Of a stretch of DNA of 5,234 bases, positions 1 to 5,234 are shown in pieces (the first letter of the stretch is position 1; each line of letters begins with the position of its first letter). The DNA is taken from the NCBI GenBank assembly GCA_021786215.1, contig JAJYNT010000290.1, positions 1-5,234 of the forward strand, given 5' to 3'. The stretch comes from Chloroflexota bacterium. Its GTDB lineage: Bacteria > Chloroflexota > UBA6077. The position numbers were made by a program, and so were the translations under genes. The notes under the pieces are model-generated. The model saw only the letters and a list, made by a program, of their open reading frames with translations, was not told where the DNA came from and did not search any database.

Positions 1-773
1 AGATCCGCGGTGTTGCGCAGCCTCTCCCTGGCAGTTGGGGCGTGGCGCTCCAAAAGGGGAAGCAGCTCTGCCCTCACCCAGTTGCGGCGGTAGGCCATGT
101 CCAGGTTGGAGGGATCGCTCCGGAAAGCCAACCCTCTGGCCCGGCAGTAGCCCTCGGTCTCGGCCCTGAACAGCTCCAGGATCGGCCGCACCACCGTCGG
201 CAGAGTCCCCCGGGCAGCCGGCAGCTCTCCAGTTCGCCAATCGCTCGAAGTTAAGCGCGGACCCAGTTGCCCCGGGCTCATGGCATGGGAAGGCATGATG
301 CCTCGCAACCCCCGCAGCCCCGCCCCACGAAGCAGGTTCATCACCAGGGTTTCAATCGCGTCGTCGGCCGTGTGACCAACGGCGACCAGCCGGGCCCCCA
401 CACGTTCCGCGACAGAGGCCAGGAACTGGTAGCGAGCATACCGTGCCGCCACCTGCTTCGGCAGATGGTGTCTCGACCGATAGGCCGGCACGTCAATGGC
501 AGCGATGGTGACCGGAATGGCCCACTGTCGGGACAGTTCCTCCACGTGGCGAGCTTCGGCCTCGGCATCGGCACCACGAAACAGATGGTTCAGATGCGCT
601 ACCTGCAAATCGATCCCAAGGGACTGTCGCAACCGGCGGAGGAGATCCAGCAGGCAGACCGAGTCCTGGCCCCCGGAGACGGCCATCACGACGGTACCGG
701 GCTGTATCAACTCCCTGGCCTCCACGAAGCGAAGCACCCGCTCCACGATAGCCTCGGGATCCAGATTCGCCAT
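1..773 (-). CDS. tilS: tRNA(Ile)-lysidine synthase TilS (N-terminal part; runs off left edge)
   Basis: TilS is a cytoplasmic enzyme that uses ATP and lysine to convert the wobble cytidine of tRNA-Ile(CAU) to lysidine, changing its specificity from AUG to AUA. 257 residues are visible from the ATG at 773. The PP-loop ATP-binding motif SGGQDS lies at residues 33-38 (family form SGGxDS). The second conserved block, HTADDAIET followed by LLRGAGLRGL, is at about 134-156. RPIL at 196-199 leads into the family motif DPSN (220-223) and RNWVRAELLP (230-239). The C-terminal substrate-binding domains lie beyond the window. About 36 residues separate GLRGI from RPIL, clearly more than in the E. coli enzyme, so a loop insertion around 162-190 is likely; the frame stays open. 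The gene begins 7 bases after the FtsB-like gene, with GAGG overlapping that gene's stop, which points to translational coupling. Family assignment is very secure. Confidence 0.95.
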   Translation of the reverse strand, partial: MANLDPEAIVERVLRFVEARELIQPGTVVMAVSGGQDSVCLLDLLRRLRQSLGIDLQVAHLNHLFRGADAEAEARHVEELSRQWAIPVTIAAIDVPAYRSRHHLPKQVAARYARYQFLASVAERVGARLVAVGHTADDAIETLVMNLLRGAGLRGLRGIMPSHAMSPGQLGPRLTSSDWRTGELPAARGTLPTVVRPILELFRAETEGYCRARGLAFRSDPSNLDMAYRRNWVRAELLPLLERHAPTARERLRNTAD

Positions 774-778
774 CCGAA

Positions 779-782
779 CCTC
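779..782 (-). promoter_or_regulatory. Shine-Dalgarno of tilS overlapping the upstream stop codon
   Basis: On the minus strand GAGG lies five bases before the tilS ATG and shares bases with the TGA stop (781-783) of the FtsB-like gene. It fixes the tilS start at 773 and suggests that ribosomes ending the upstream gene help initiate TilS translation. Confidence 0.6.
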
Positions 783-1218
783 AGTCCTGCCCGGAGAAGA
801 GCGACAGCCACTTCTGCCAGTTCGGAACGTCCTGGCGTTGAGGCACAGGCGTCGGCGAAGGGGTAGGAGTAGGAGCCGGCACCGGCATCTGATCTTTATT
901 GTCGTTCGGCGAGGCGATGATCACGGCCACATCCCCGGGTCGGACCAGACCCAGATGCTCCCTGGCAGCCTTCTCGATATACTGGTCGCTATGCAGGTAA
1001 TCCAGCTCGTTGCTGAGCCGGTGGTTCTGCTGCTTCAACTGCTCGATGCGCTGCTGGATAGCCCTAGCTTCCTCCCTCATCTGATAGCCCTCCACAGCCT
1101 TCCCGCCAATAGCGAACAGCACGAACGCAACCCCAGCGGCTATCAGCACGGGGATCAGGCCCGAGAGAAATACTGAGAGGCGACTCGGTTGGCTCGACAC
1201 GCTTCCCACCCCACCCAA
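781..1218 (-). CDS. FtsB/DivIC-family septum formation initiator protein with Pro/Thr-rich C-terminal tail
   Basis: This is a small bitopic membrane protein of the FtsB/DivIC family, whose members join FtsL and FtsQ/DivIB in the divisome and regulate septal peptidoglycan synthesis. From the TTG at 1218 it has 145 residues. A single membrane segment lies at about 16-38, followed by a charged, glutamine-rich coiled coil at about 46-76. Next comes the family's conserved block: YIEKAAREHLGLVRPGD at 80-96, then a hydrophobic VAVII strand. The tail is unusual: alternating Pro/Thr/Val/Ala at 112-126, then an aromatic end with PNWQKWLSLF at 132-141. The start is uncertain because no ATG exists. TTG (1218), GTG (1209) and GTG (1200) are all in frame, and the G-rich stretch ahead of 1200 is the best ribosome-site candidate. 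The gene lies 33 bases after the M48 gene and 7 before tilS, so it is probably co-transcribed with both. The choice between the names FtsB and DivIC cannot be settled here. Confidence 0.88.
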   Translation of the reverse strand: MGGVGSVSSQPSRLSVFLSGLIPVLIAAGVAFVLFAIGGKAVEGYQMREEARAIQQRIEQLKQQNHRLSNELDYLHSDQYIEKAAREHLGLVRPGDVAVIIASPNDNKDQMPVPAPTPTPSPTPVPQRQDVPNWQKWLSLFSGQD

Positions 1219-1251
1219 CGATGCTGATACTAGCCGAGGTGGGTAAGGTAG

Positions 1252-2490
1252 TCAATGAGATAAGGAGGCCGACTTCGCCACGCTGGCCATCCGTCGACCG
1301 ATGGCGGGATGGGTGTACAGGAGCAACTCCACCCAGCGAGGGGGCCACAGCTCCGACAGGTTCTGTCGAGCCAGCCGATAAAGGGCATCGGAGTAGGCCT
1401 CCGGATTTCGGCTGAGCCTGGCAGCGAAGGCATCGGCCCGCGCCTCGTGGCGCCTCGATATCGCGTTGGCGACCGGCATCATGGCCAGCGAGGCCACCTC
1501 ACCCAGTAGAACCAGCAGCGGCAGGTTAGCCAAAACCGATATGTCACCCAGTCCAGCCATTATAAAGACCGGCCTCACCACCCACTGGAGGAGGAACAAG
1601 CCGGCCCAGATGCCGGCCATCTCCATCAGCAGCCCCTTCCAGATATCCCCGTGCACGTGATGTCCCAACTCGTGGGCAACCACGGTCTCCACCTCATCGG
1701 GAGTGAACTGCTGGAGCATGGTGTCCCCCAGCAGTACCTGCCGGGTCCGCCCGATTCCCGTAAGAGCGGCATTGGCGGCCACGGTCCGCCGGCTCATATC
1801 GATCGTCGAGACCTTGGACACATGGGCCCCAGCCCTGTCGGCCAAGGCCTCAATCCTCTGGACCAGTCCGCGATCCTCTAATGGAGAACTCTTGTAGAAG
1901 ATCGGCAGCAGCAACACCGGCGCCACAAAGGTGAGCAGCAGGGCTATCAAGCTGAGAGCGGCAGCCAGTATCCACCACCAGTCATGCTGCAACGCCGCCA
2001 GGACAAGGTAGAAACTCTCCATTCCAGCCAAGAAGAAGAAGGTCCCCAACAGTGTGGACTTGAGCCAATCCACCGACCAGCCCGCCAGCCGCTGCCGTGA
2101 CATGCCGAATCGGTGTTGCAGATGGAAGCTCCCATACCAGGAGAATGGAAGAAAGAGGATCGCGTTGATCGCCTGATAGGTCAGCAGAAACAGCAGCACC
2201 AGGAGCCATCCCTGAGACAGGAAGGAAGCCAGGCTCCCCGCGAGGACCGCCGATCCCCTGAGGTACCAGAACAGGAAGGGGAAGAGCAAACCAATCGTCG
2301 TCTGTAGCGCGTAGAGGGTCAGCTTGGCATGGCTGAACTCACGGGCCGTCCGCTGCCACTCCTCCTCTGCCAGAAAGGAGGCCGCCTCATCCGATCCGGG
2401 AGTAATGTGATGCTCGTCCTCCCCTTGTTCAGCCTCCGATCGCGCCTCTCGACCGTCACCCTTCTGGTATGATATTGTTGGTTCGTTCAT
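1252..2490 (-). CDS. M48 family metallopeptidase, Ste24/CAAX-protease type, integral membrane
   Basis: This is a 412-residue zinc metallopeptidase embedded in the membrane. The zinc site is HELGH at 273-277 (His273, His277 ligands; Glu274 catalytic), with the third ligand Glu349 in the SRRHEARADAFA block, where Asp353 is also conserved. The N-terminal half matches the Ste24 (CAAX protease N-terminal) domain: LPFSW at 114-118, HRFGM at 126-130 and DWLK at 141-144. NAALTGIGRTRQVLLGDTML at 240-259 is the family core ahead of the zinc helix, and THPAIGRR at 393-400 is the usual C-terminal motif. Likely membrane segments are about 57-78, 94-115, 146-166, 171-197, 287-311 and 320-342. Residues 10-50 form a highly charged, probably cytosolic extension. 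The start is the ATG at 2490, preceded by AAGGAG six bases away. Bacterial relatives are mostly of unknown substrate and may act in membrane-protein quality control; prenyl-protein processing is not implied. It heads the minus-strand gene cluster. Confidence 0.92.
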   Translation of the reverse strand: MNEPTISYQKGDGREARSEAEQGEDEHHITPGSDEAASFLAEEEWQRTAREFSHAKLTLYALQTTIGLLFPFLFWYLRGSAVLAGSLASFLSQGWLLVLLFLLTYQAINAILFLPFSWYGSFHLQHRFGMSRQRLAGWSVDWLKSTLLGTFFFLAGMESFYLVLAALQHDWWWILAAALSLIALLLTFVAPVLLLPIFYKSSPLEDRGLVQRIEALADRAGAHVSKVSTIDMSRRTVAANAALTGIGRTRQVLLGDTMLQQFTPDEVETVVAHELGHHVHGDIWKGLLMEMAGIWAGLFLLQWVVRPVFIMAGLGDISVLANLPLLVLLGEVASLAMMPVANAISRRHEARADAFAARLSRNPEAYSDALYRLARQNLSELWPPRWVELLLYTHPAIGRRMASVAKSASLSH

Positions 2491-2496
2491 GCTGGT

Positions 2497-2502
2497 CTCC
2501 TT
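2497..2502 (-). promoter_or_regulatory. Shine-Dalgarno of the M48 protease gene
   Basis: AAGGAG on the minus strand, six bases before the ATG at 2490. It decides the start: an in-frame GTG nine codons upstream (2517) would put this strong site inside the coding sequence and has no comparable site of its own. Confidence 0.75.
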
Positions 2503-2560
2503 GGGATTGGTTCTCACATAACGATAGAAGCAATCTGCGTGCTCGGTTCAGTACCCGTTT

Positions 2561-2566
2561 GGAGGA
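2561..2566 (+). promoter_or_regulatory. Shine-Dalgarno of the adaptor gene
   Basis: GGAGGA lies 11 bases before the ATG at 2578, a somewhat long spacing. It favours the ATG over the in-frame GTG at 2539, which would add 13 residues without typical signal or membrane character and would place this site inside the gene. Confidence 0.6.
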
Positions 2567-2577
2567 ACGTCAGACCA

Positions 2578-4455
2578 ATGAAGGTCGTACTTCCCTTCGG
2601 CAAGCGGCGCAACTGGCTCGGCCTCAGCCCTGGGGCACCCTCCCGTAAGCAGATCGGCATCCTCGCGGTCGCGGGGCTCCTCTCGGTCTTCGCCGGCTAC
2701 ACCGGTTATGAGCGTATCACAGCGGGCTCTGGAACGGCACCCACCCCGCAGGTGACGGCTGTCCAGAGGGGGTCCCTCGTTTCAACCGTCAGTTCCACCG
2801 GCAGCGTGGTGGCCGTGCGCCAGGCCAAGCTGGGCTTCTCGGCCAGCGGCTCCGCCAGCGGCAAATTGATCGAGCTGGACGTCGGCTTCGGTGACAGCGT
2901 CAAGGCCGGACAGGTATTGGCTAAGCTCGACCCCTTCCCCTTCCAGGTCAAGGTCGAGACCGCTCAGTCAGCCCTCACCAACGCCCAGGCCGACCTGAAG
3001 AGCCTCATGGATGGCGCTTCCCCCGACGAGCGCGCGGCCGCTCGGGCCGCCTACGACGCTGCCCTCGCCAAGTTCAACTCCGTCGTCGCCGGCGCCACCG
3101 ACGCCGACCTTGCCGCTGCCCAGGCCTCCGTCGATCAGGCCCAGGCAAACCTCAAATTGGCCCAGATGAAGCTGGACCAACTTCAGAACAACAGCTACAC
3201 CCAGGCCGACTGGACCGCCGCCCAAACCGCCGTCGACACCGCCACCTCCTCCCTCAAGAGCGCGCAGCTCAAGCTCGGCGACATCAAGAAGGGCCCTACC
3301 CAGTCCGATATCGCCTCCCAGCAGGCGGCCGTCAATCAGGCCAAGCAGTCCCTCATGACCGCCGAGGACCGGTACCAGATGGCCCAGAACAACGACCTCG
3401 CCGATTCGGGATATTCCAGCGTCTCCGCCGCCGCCCAGGCTTACGGCACCGCCAAGGCCAACTACGACGCCGCCGTCCAAAAGCTCAACGACCTGATGGC
3501 CGGCCCCCTCGACACCGACCTCCAGTCCGCCCAGACCGCCGTAGACCAGGCCCAGGCCAACCTCAAGAACGCACAGGCCAAGCTCGACCTGATGAAACAG
3601 GGCCCTCAGCCCACCGACCTCGCCTCCGCACAGAATGCTGTAGACCAGGCCAAGGCTACCCTCGCCTCCGCACAGGCCAAGCTCGACCAGTTGAAGGCCG
3701 GACCCACCGACGCCGACCTCAAGGCCGCCAAGAGCGCCCTCGCCTCCGCGAAGCTCGACCTCGACAGTAAACTCGACCCACCCAAAGACAGCGACGTCGC
3801 CAAGGCCCAGGGTGCCGTCAAGCAGGCCCAGGTCAACCTGGAACAGGCCCAAAACGACCTCCAGAACGCCACCCTCGTCGCCCCCTTCAACGGCATCGTC
3901 GCCGCCGTCGCCGGCAACGTCGGCGAGATAGTCGGCTCCGCAACCGTCGTCACCCTCGTAGATCCGAACTCCATCCGCATCGATGGCACCGTGGATGAGA
4001 GCGACGTCTCCAACATCAAGGTCGGGCAGCAGGCCACCGTCACCTTCGATGCCATCCCAGGCCAAGCCTTCCAGGGCAAGGTCACCGCCGTCTCCCCCGT
4101 GGGCACCACCACCCAGGGCGTCGTCGGCTACCAGTTCTCCGTCACCATCGACAGCCGGGACAGGACCCTCCCCGCGGGCATGAGCGCCGCCATCTCCATC
4201 GTCGTCGACCGGAAGGACAACGTCCTGCTGGTGCCCAACCGCGCCGTCCGAACCCAGGGGCGGGCCAAGATGGTGGAGGTGATGGCCGGCGAAAGGACCG
4301 AATTGAGGACCGTGCAAACGGGCGCCTCCAACGACCAGTCCACAGAGATAACCTCCGGGCTGGAGGAGGGTGAGCAGGTCGTCATCCCAAGCACCACCAT
4401 TCGAAGCACCATGAACAACGGTGGCAGAGTCACCGGACCGGTGATGGTCCGATAG
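2578..4455 (+). CDS. HlyD/MacA-like membrane fusion (periplasmic adaptor) protein with greatly extended repeat coiled coil
   Basis: This 625-residue adaptor subunit belongs to an ABC-type (MacAB-like) exporter. It has a basic N-terminus and one membrane anchor at about 25-43. The first half of the biotinyl/lipoyl-like domain is at about 83-118 (GKLIELDVGFGDSVKAGQVL at 95-114). An alanine/glutamine-rich helical region of about 300 residues follows (127-430). The second lipoyl half at 431-453 contains the typical LVAPFNGIV and GEIVG. The beta-barrel domain spans about 462-545 (VDESDVSNIKVGQQATV; LPAGMSAAI), and a membrane-proximal domain about 549-604 (VLLVPNRAV; GLEEGEQVVIP). E. coli MacA is about 370 residues, so nearly all the extra length lies in the helical insert, which is made of roughly 33-residue repeats. 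It lies 21 bases ahead of a MacB-type permease, so the two likely assemble together. Leu and Val codons are mostly CTC and GTC, unlike the next gene. Substrate unknown. Confidence 0.92.
   Translation: MKVVLPFGKRRNWLGLSPGAPSRKQIGILAVAGLLSVFAGYTGYERITAGSGTAPTPQVTAVQRGSLVSTVSSTGSVVAVRQAKLGFSASGSASGKLIELDVGFGDSVKAGQVLAKLDPFPFQVKVETAQSALTNAQADLKSLMDGASPDERAAARAAYDAALAKFNSVVAGATDADLAAAQASVDQAQANLKLAQMKLDQLQNNSYTQADWTAAQTAVDTATSSLKSAQLKLGDIKKGPTQSDIASQQAAVNQAKQSLMTAEDRYQMAQNNDLADSGYSSVSAAAQAYGTAKANYDAAVQKLNDLMAGPLDTDLQSAQTAVDQAQANLKNAQAKLDLMKQGPQPTDLASAQNAVDQAKATLASAQAKLDQLKAGPTDADLKAAKSALASAKLDLDSKLDPPKDSDVAKAQGAVKQAQVNLEQAQNDLQNATLVAPFNGIVAAVAGNVGEIVGSATVVTLVDPNSIRIDGTVDESDVSNIKVGQQATVTFDAIPGQAFQGKVTAVSPVGTTTQGVVGYQFSVTIDSRDRTLPAGMSAAISIVVDRKDNVLLVPNRAVRTQGRAKMVEVMAGERTELRTVQTGASNDQSTEITSGLEEGEQVVIPSTTIRSTMNNGGRVTGPVMVR
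2956..3867 (+). repeat. Internal coding repeats: about 33-residue (99-base) coiled-coil units in the adaptor
   Basis: Residues 127-430 of the adaptor consist of consecutive helical units, each about four heptads (Leu/Val/Ala at 3-4 spacing) closed by a short break of the form GPTDxDL. Breaks starting at residues 172, 239, 309, 342 and 375 are clear; the others are diverged. The units at 309-341 and 342-374 abut exactly and share 22 of 33 residues. The unit at 172-204 shares 20 of 33 with that at 309-341, including VDQAQANLK unchanged. At the DNA level CTCGCCTCCGCACAG occurs at 3619 and 3661, and nearly again at 3739. This indicates growth by in-frame duplication or conversion. A non-repeat stretch rich in Ser/Tyr interrupts the series at about 272-290. 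Confidence 0.8.
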
Positions 4456-4476
4456 GGGTAGGAGTGATCCAGGTAA

Positions 4477-5234
4477 ATGAACCTGGCGGAGAGTTTCCGG
4501 GTGGCGCTGGGCAGCCTTGTGGCCAACAAGATGCGCTCCGCTCTCACCATGCTGGGGATCATCATCGGCGTGGGGGCGGTGATCGCGCTCATGTCGGTGG
4601 GCAGGGGAGCCCAGGCCATGGTAACCAACCAGATTCGGGGGATGGGCACCAACCTGCTCTTCATCATGCCGGGAGCCGCCAGGGAGGGGGGCGTGCGGCA
4701 GAGTGCGGGCACAGCCCCTACTCTCACCTATGAAGACGCCGTGGCCATCGGGGAGCCCGGGGTGATACCGGAGGTGGCGGCCACAGCCCCGGAGATGGGC
4801 AGCTTCGCCCAGGTGATCGCCGGCAGCAACAACGTCAACAGTCGAGTCACCGGGGTGACGCCGGAGTACGAGGATGTGCGCAATTTCCACCCCGCGGAGG
4901 GCACCTTCATCACCAAACAGCAGGTCAATGGGAAATCGATGGTGGCGGTGCTGGGGAGCAGCGTAGCCGTCAACCTGTTTCCCGATCAAGACCCGATCGA
5001 CCAGCAAGTCAGCCTGGGCTTCGGCAACCGCAGGCTCCACTTTCGAGTGGTTGGCGTGCTTGAGTCCAAAGGTGCGCAAGCCATGGGCAACCAGGACGAC
5101 ATCATCCTCATCCCAATCACAACACTGCAGCAGCGGGTGTTCGCCCAGCGAACGGTTCGAGGCGGCCACAACGTCTCCACGATCAACGTGCAGCTGATCA
5201 GCGAGGATCCGCAGGTGATCAACTCGGCGGTGGA
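4477..5234 (+). CDS. MacB/FtsX-type ABC transporter permease (N-terminal part; runs off right edge)
   Basis: This is a membrane permease of the MacB (type VII ABC) family. 252 residues are visible. The amphipathic start MNLAESFRVALGSLVANKMR and the first membrane helix (about 22-41, TMLGIIIGVGAVIALMSVG) are typical of MacB. They are followed by GAQ and the start of the extracytoplasmic MacB_PCD domain. Within that domain are the family-like stretches QIRGMGTNLLFIMPG (about 51-65), VTGVTPEYEDVRNF, VAVLGSSVAVNLFP and FRVVGVLESKG. The remaining three membrane helices lie beyond the window. The ATG is certain: an in-frame TAA directly precedes it, and weak GGAG (4461) and AGG (4471) lie upstream. 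There is no N-terminal ATP-binding domain, unlike E. coli MacB, so a separate ATPase is needed. It starts 21 bases after the adaptor and is surely co-transcribed. Leu and Val codons here are mostly CTG and GTG. Confidence 0.92.
   Translation, partial: MNLAESFRVALGSLVANKMRSALTMLGIIIGVGAVIALMSVGRGAQAMVTNQIRGMGTNLLFIMPGAAREGGVRQSAGTAPTLTYEDAVAIGEPGVIPEVAATAPEMGSFAQVIAGSNNVNSRVTGVTPEYEDVRNFHPAEGTFITKQQVNGKSMVAVLGSSVAVNLFPDQDPIDQQVSLGFGNRRLHFRVVGVLESKGAQAMGNQDDIILIPITTLQQRVFAQRTVRGGHNVSTINVQLISEDPQVINSAV

Larger units (their letters stand above)
2491..2577. promoter_or_regulatory. Divergent intergenic region with presumed back-to-back promoters
   Basis: These 87 bases separate the start codons of the minus-strand protease cluster and the plus-strand adaptor-permease cluster, so both promoters should lie here or overlap the coding starts. 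It is slightly more AT-rich in the middle (about 2505-2535) than the flanks. For the plus strand, TTGGGA at 2501 with GATAGA at 2523 is a weak candidate pair. For the minus strand, a TATCGT-like -10 is visible near 2522-2527 without a good -35. No convincing operator palindrome or hairpin was seen. The promoter role is inferred from gene arrangement. Confidence 0.4.

Noticed and set aside
267..1176. Plus-strand open frames across the tilS and FtsB-like region
   Set aside because: The translations are Arg/Pro/Ser-rich with no motifs and lie opposite two well-supported minus-strand genes; they are GC-driven shadows.
1219..1251. Possible promoter or terminator between the M48 and FtsB-like genes
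   Set aside because: The 33 bases have no stem-loop with a T-run and no recognisable -35/-10 pair.
1252..2490. Naming the protease HtpX
   Set aside because: The N-terminal half carries Ste24-type motifs (LPFSW, HRFGM, DWLK) and the protein is longer than the usual HtpX of about 290 residues, so a Ste24-like M48 assignment fits better.
2491..2517. Extended GTG start for the M48 protease
   Set aside because: A strong AAGGAG with ideal spacing serves the ATG at 2490.
2539..2577. Extended GTG start for the adaptor
   Set aside because: No ribosome site precedes it, the added residues match no adaptor feature, and a GGAGGA lies between it and the ATG at 2578.
2493..2577. Inverted repeat TGGTCT (2493-2498) and AGACCA (2572-2577) flanking the divergent region
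   Set aside because: Only six bases, 73 bases apart, each next to a ribosome site; expected by chance often enough that an operator or element end is not supported.
3091..3867. Regular repeats that might suggest a CRISPR-like or non-coding array
   Set aside because: The repeats are imperfect, in frame and multiples of three, translate to a heptad coiled coil, and have no identical repeat with unique spacers.
2968..5169. A 733-codon open frame on the minus strand opposite the adaptor and permease
   Set aside because: It is codon-aligned with both plus-strand genes, whose strong C/G third positions give antisense codons that rarely become stops. The translation is Gly/Val/Asp/His-rich without any family motif, whereas the plus frame has clear domains.

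Overview
The window is GC-rich, densely coded bacterial DNA with no RNA genes, insertion sequences or CRISPR. It holds five protein-coding genes in two divergent blocks. The gene set is an FtsB/DivIC-like protein with a Pro/Thr-rich tail, TilS, a Ste24-type M48 protease, and a split HlyD-like adaptor plus MacB-like permease. Together with the codon use, this fits an uncultured-type Chloroflexota (Dehalococcoidia-like) genome. That placement is an impression from gene style and was not tested; another high-GC lineage is possible.

Left block, minus strand (read from 2490 down to 1): an M48 CAAX-protease-like membrane metallopeptidase, then a small FtsB/DivIC-family division protein, then tRNA(Ile)-lysidine synthase TilS, which runs off the left edge. 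The gaps are 33 and 7 bases. The TilS ribosome-binding site overlaps the stop codon of the division gene, so the three genes look like one transcript. divIC-like and tilS genes lie near each other in other bacteria such as Bacillus subtilis; the M48 gene at the head is the less expected member.

Centre, 2491-2577: an 87-base divergent intergenic region carrying a Shine-Dalgarno sequence for each flanking gene and presumably both promoters. No strong -35/-10 pair is visible.

Right block, plus strand (2578 to the edge): a 625-residue membrane-fusion (HlyD/MacA-like) adaptor, then, after 21 bases, the N-terminal part of a MacB/FtsX-type ABC permease that runs off the right edge. The permease has no fused ATPase domain, so a separate ATP-binding subunit is expected, probably downstream. 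Together they would form a tripartite-like exporter or an envelope mechanotransmission system of unknown substrate.

The most unusual feature is the adaptor's central region. About 300 residues of alanine/glutamine-rich coiled coil are built from imperfect repeats of about 33 residues (four heptads plus a Gly-Pro-type break), several still recognisably similar at the DNA level. I found no clear evidence of a wholly new system. The enlarged, repeat-built adaptor and the protease-divisome-TilS operon are the items most worth following up.
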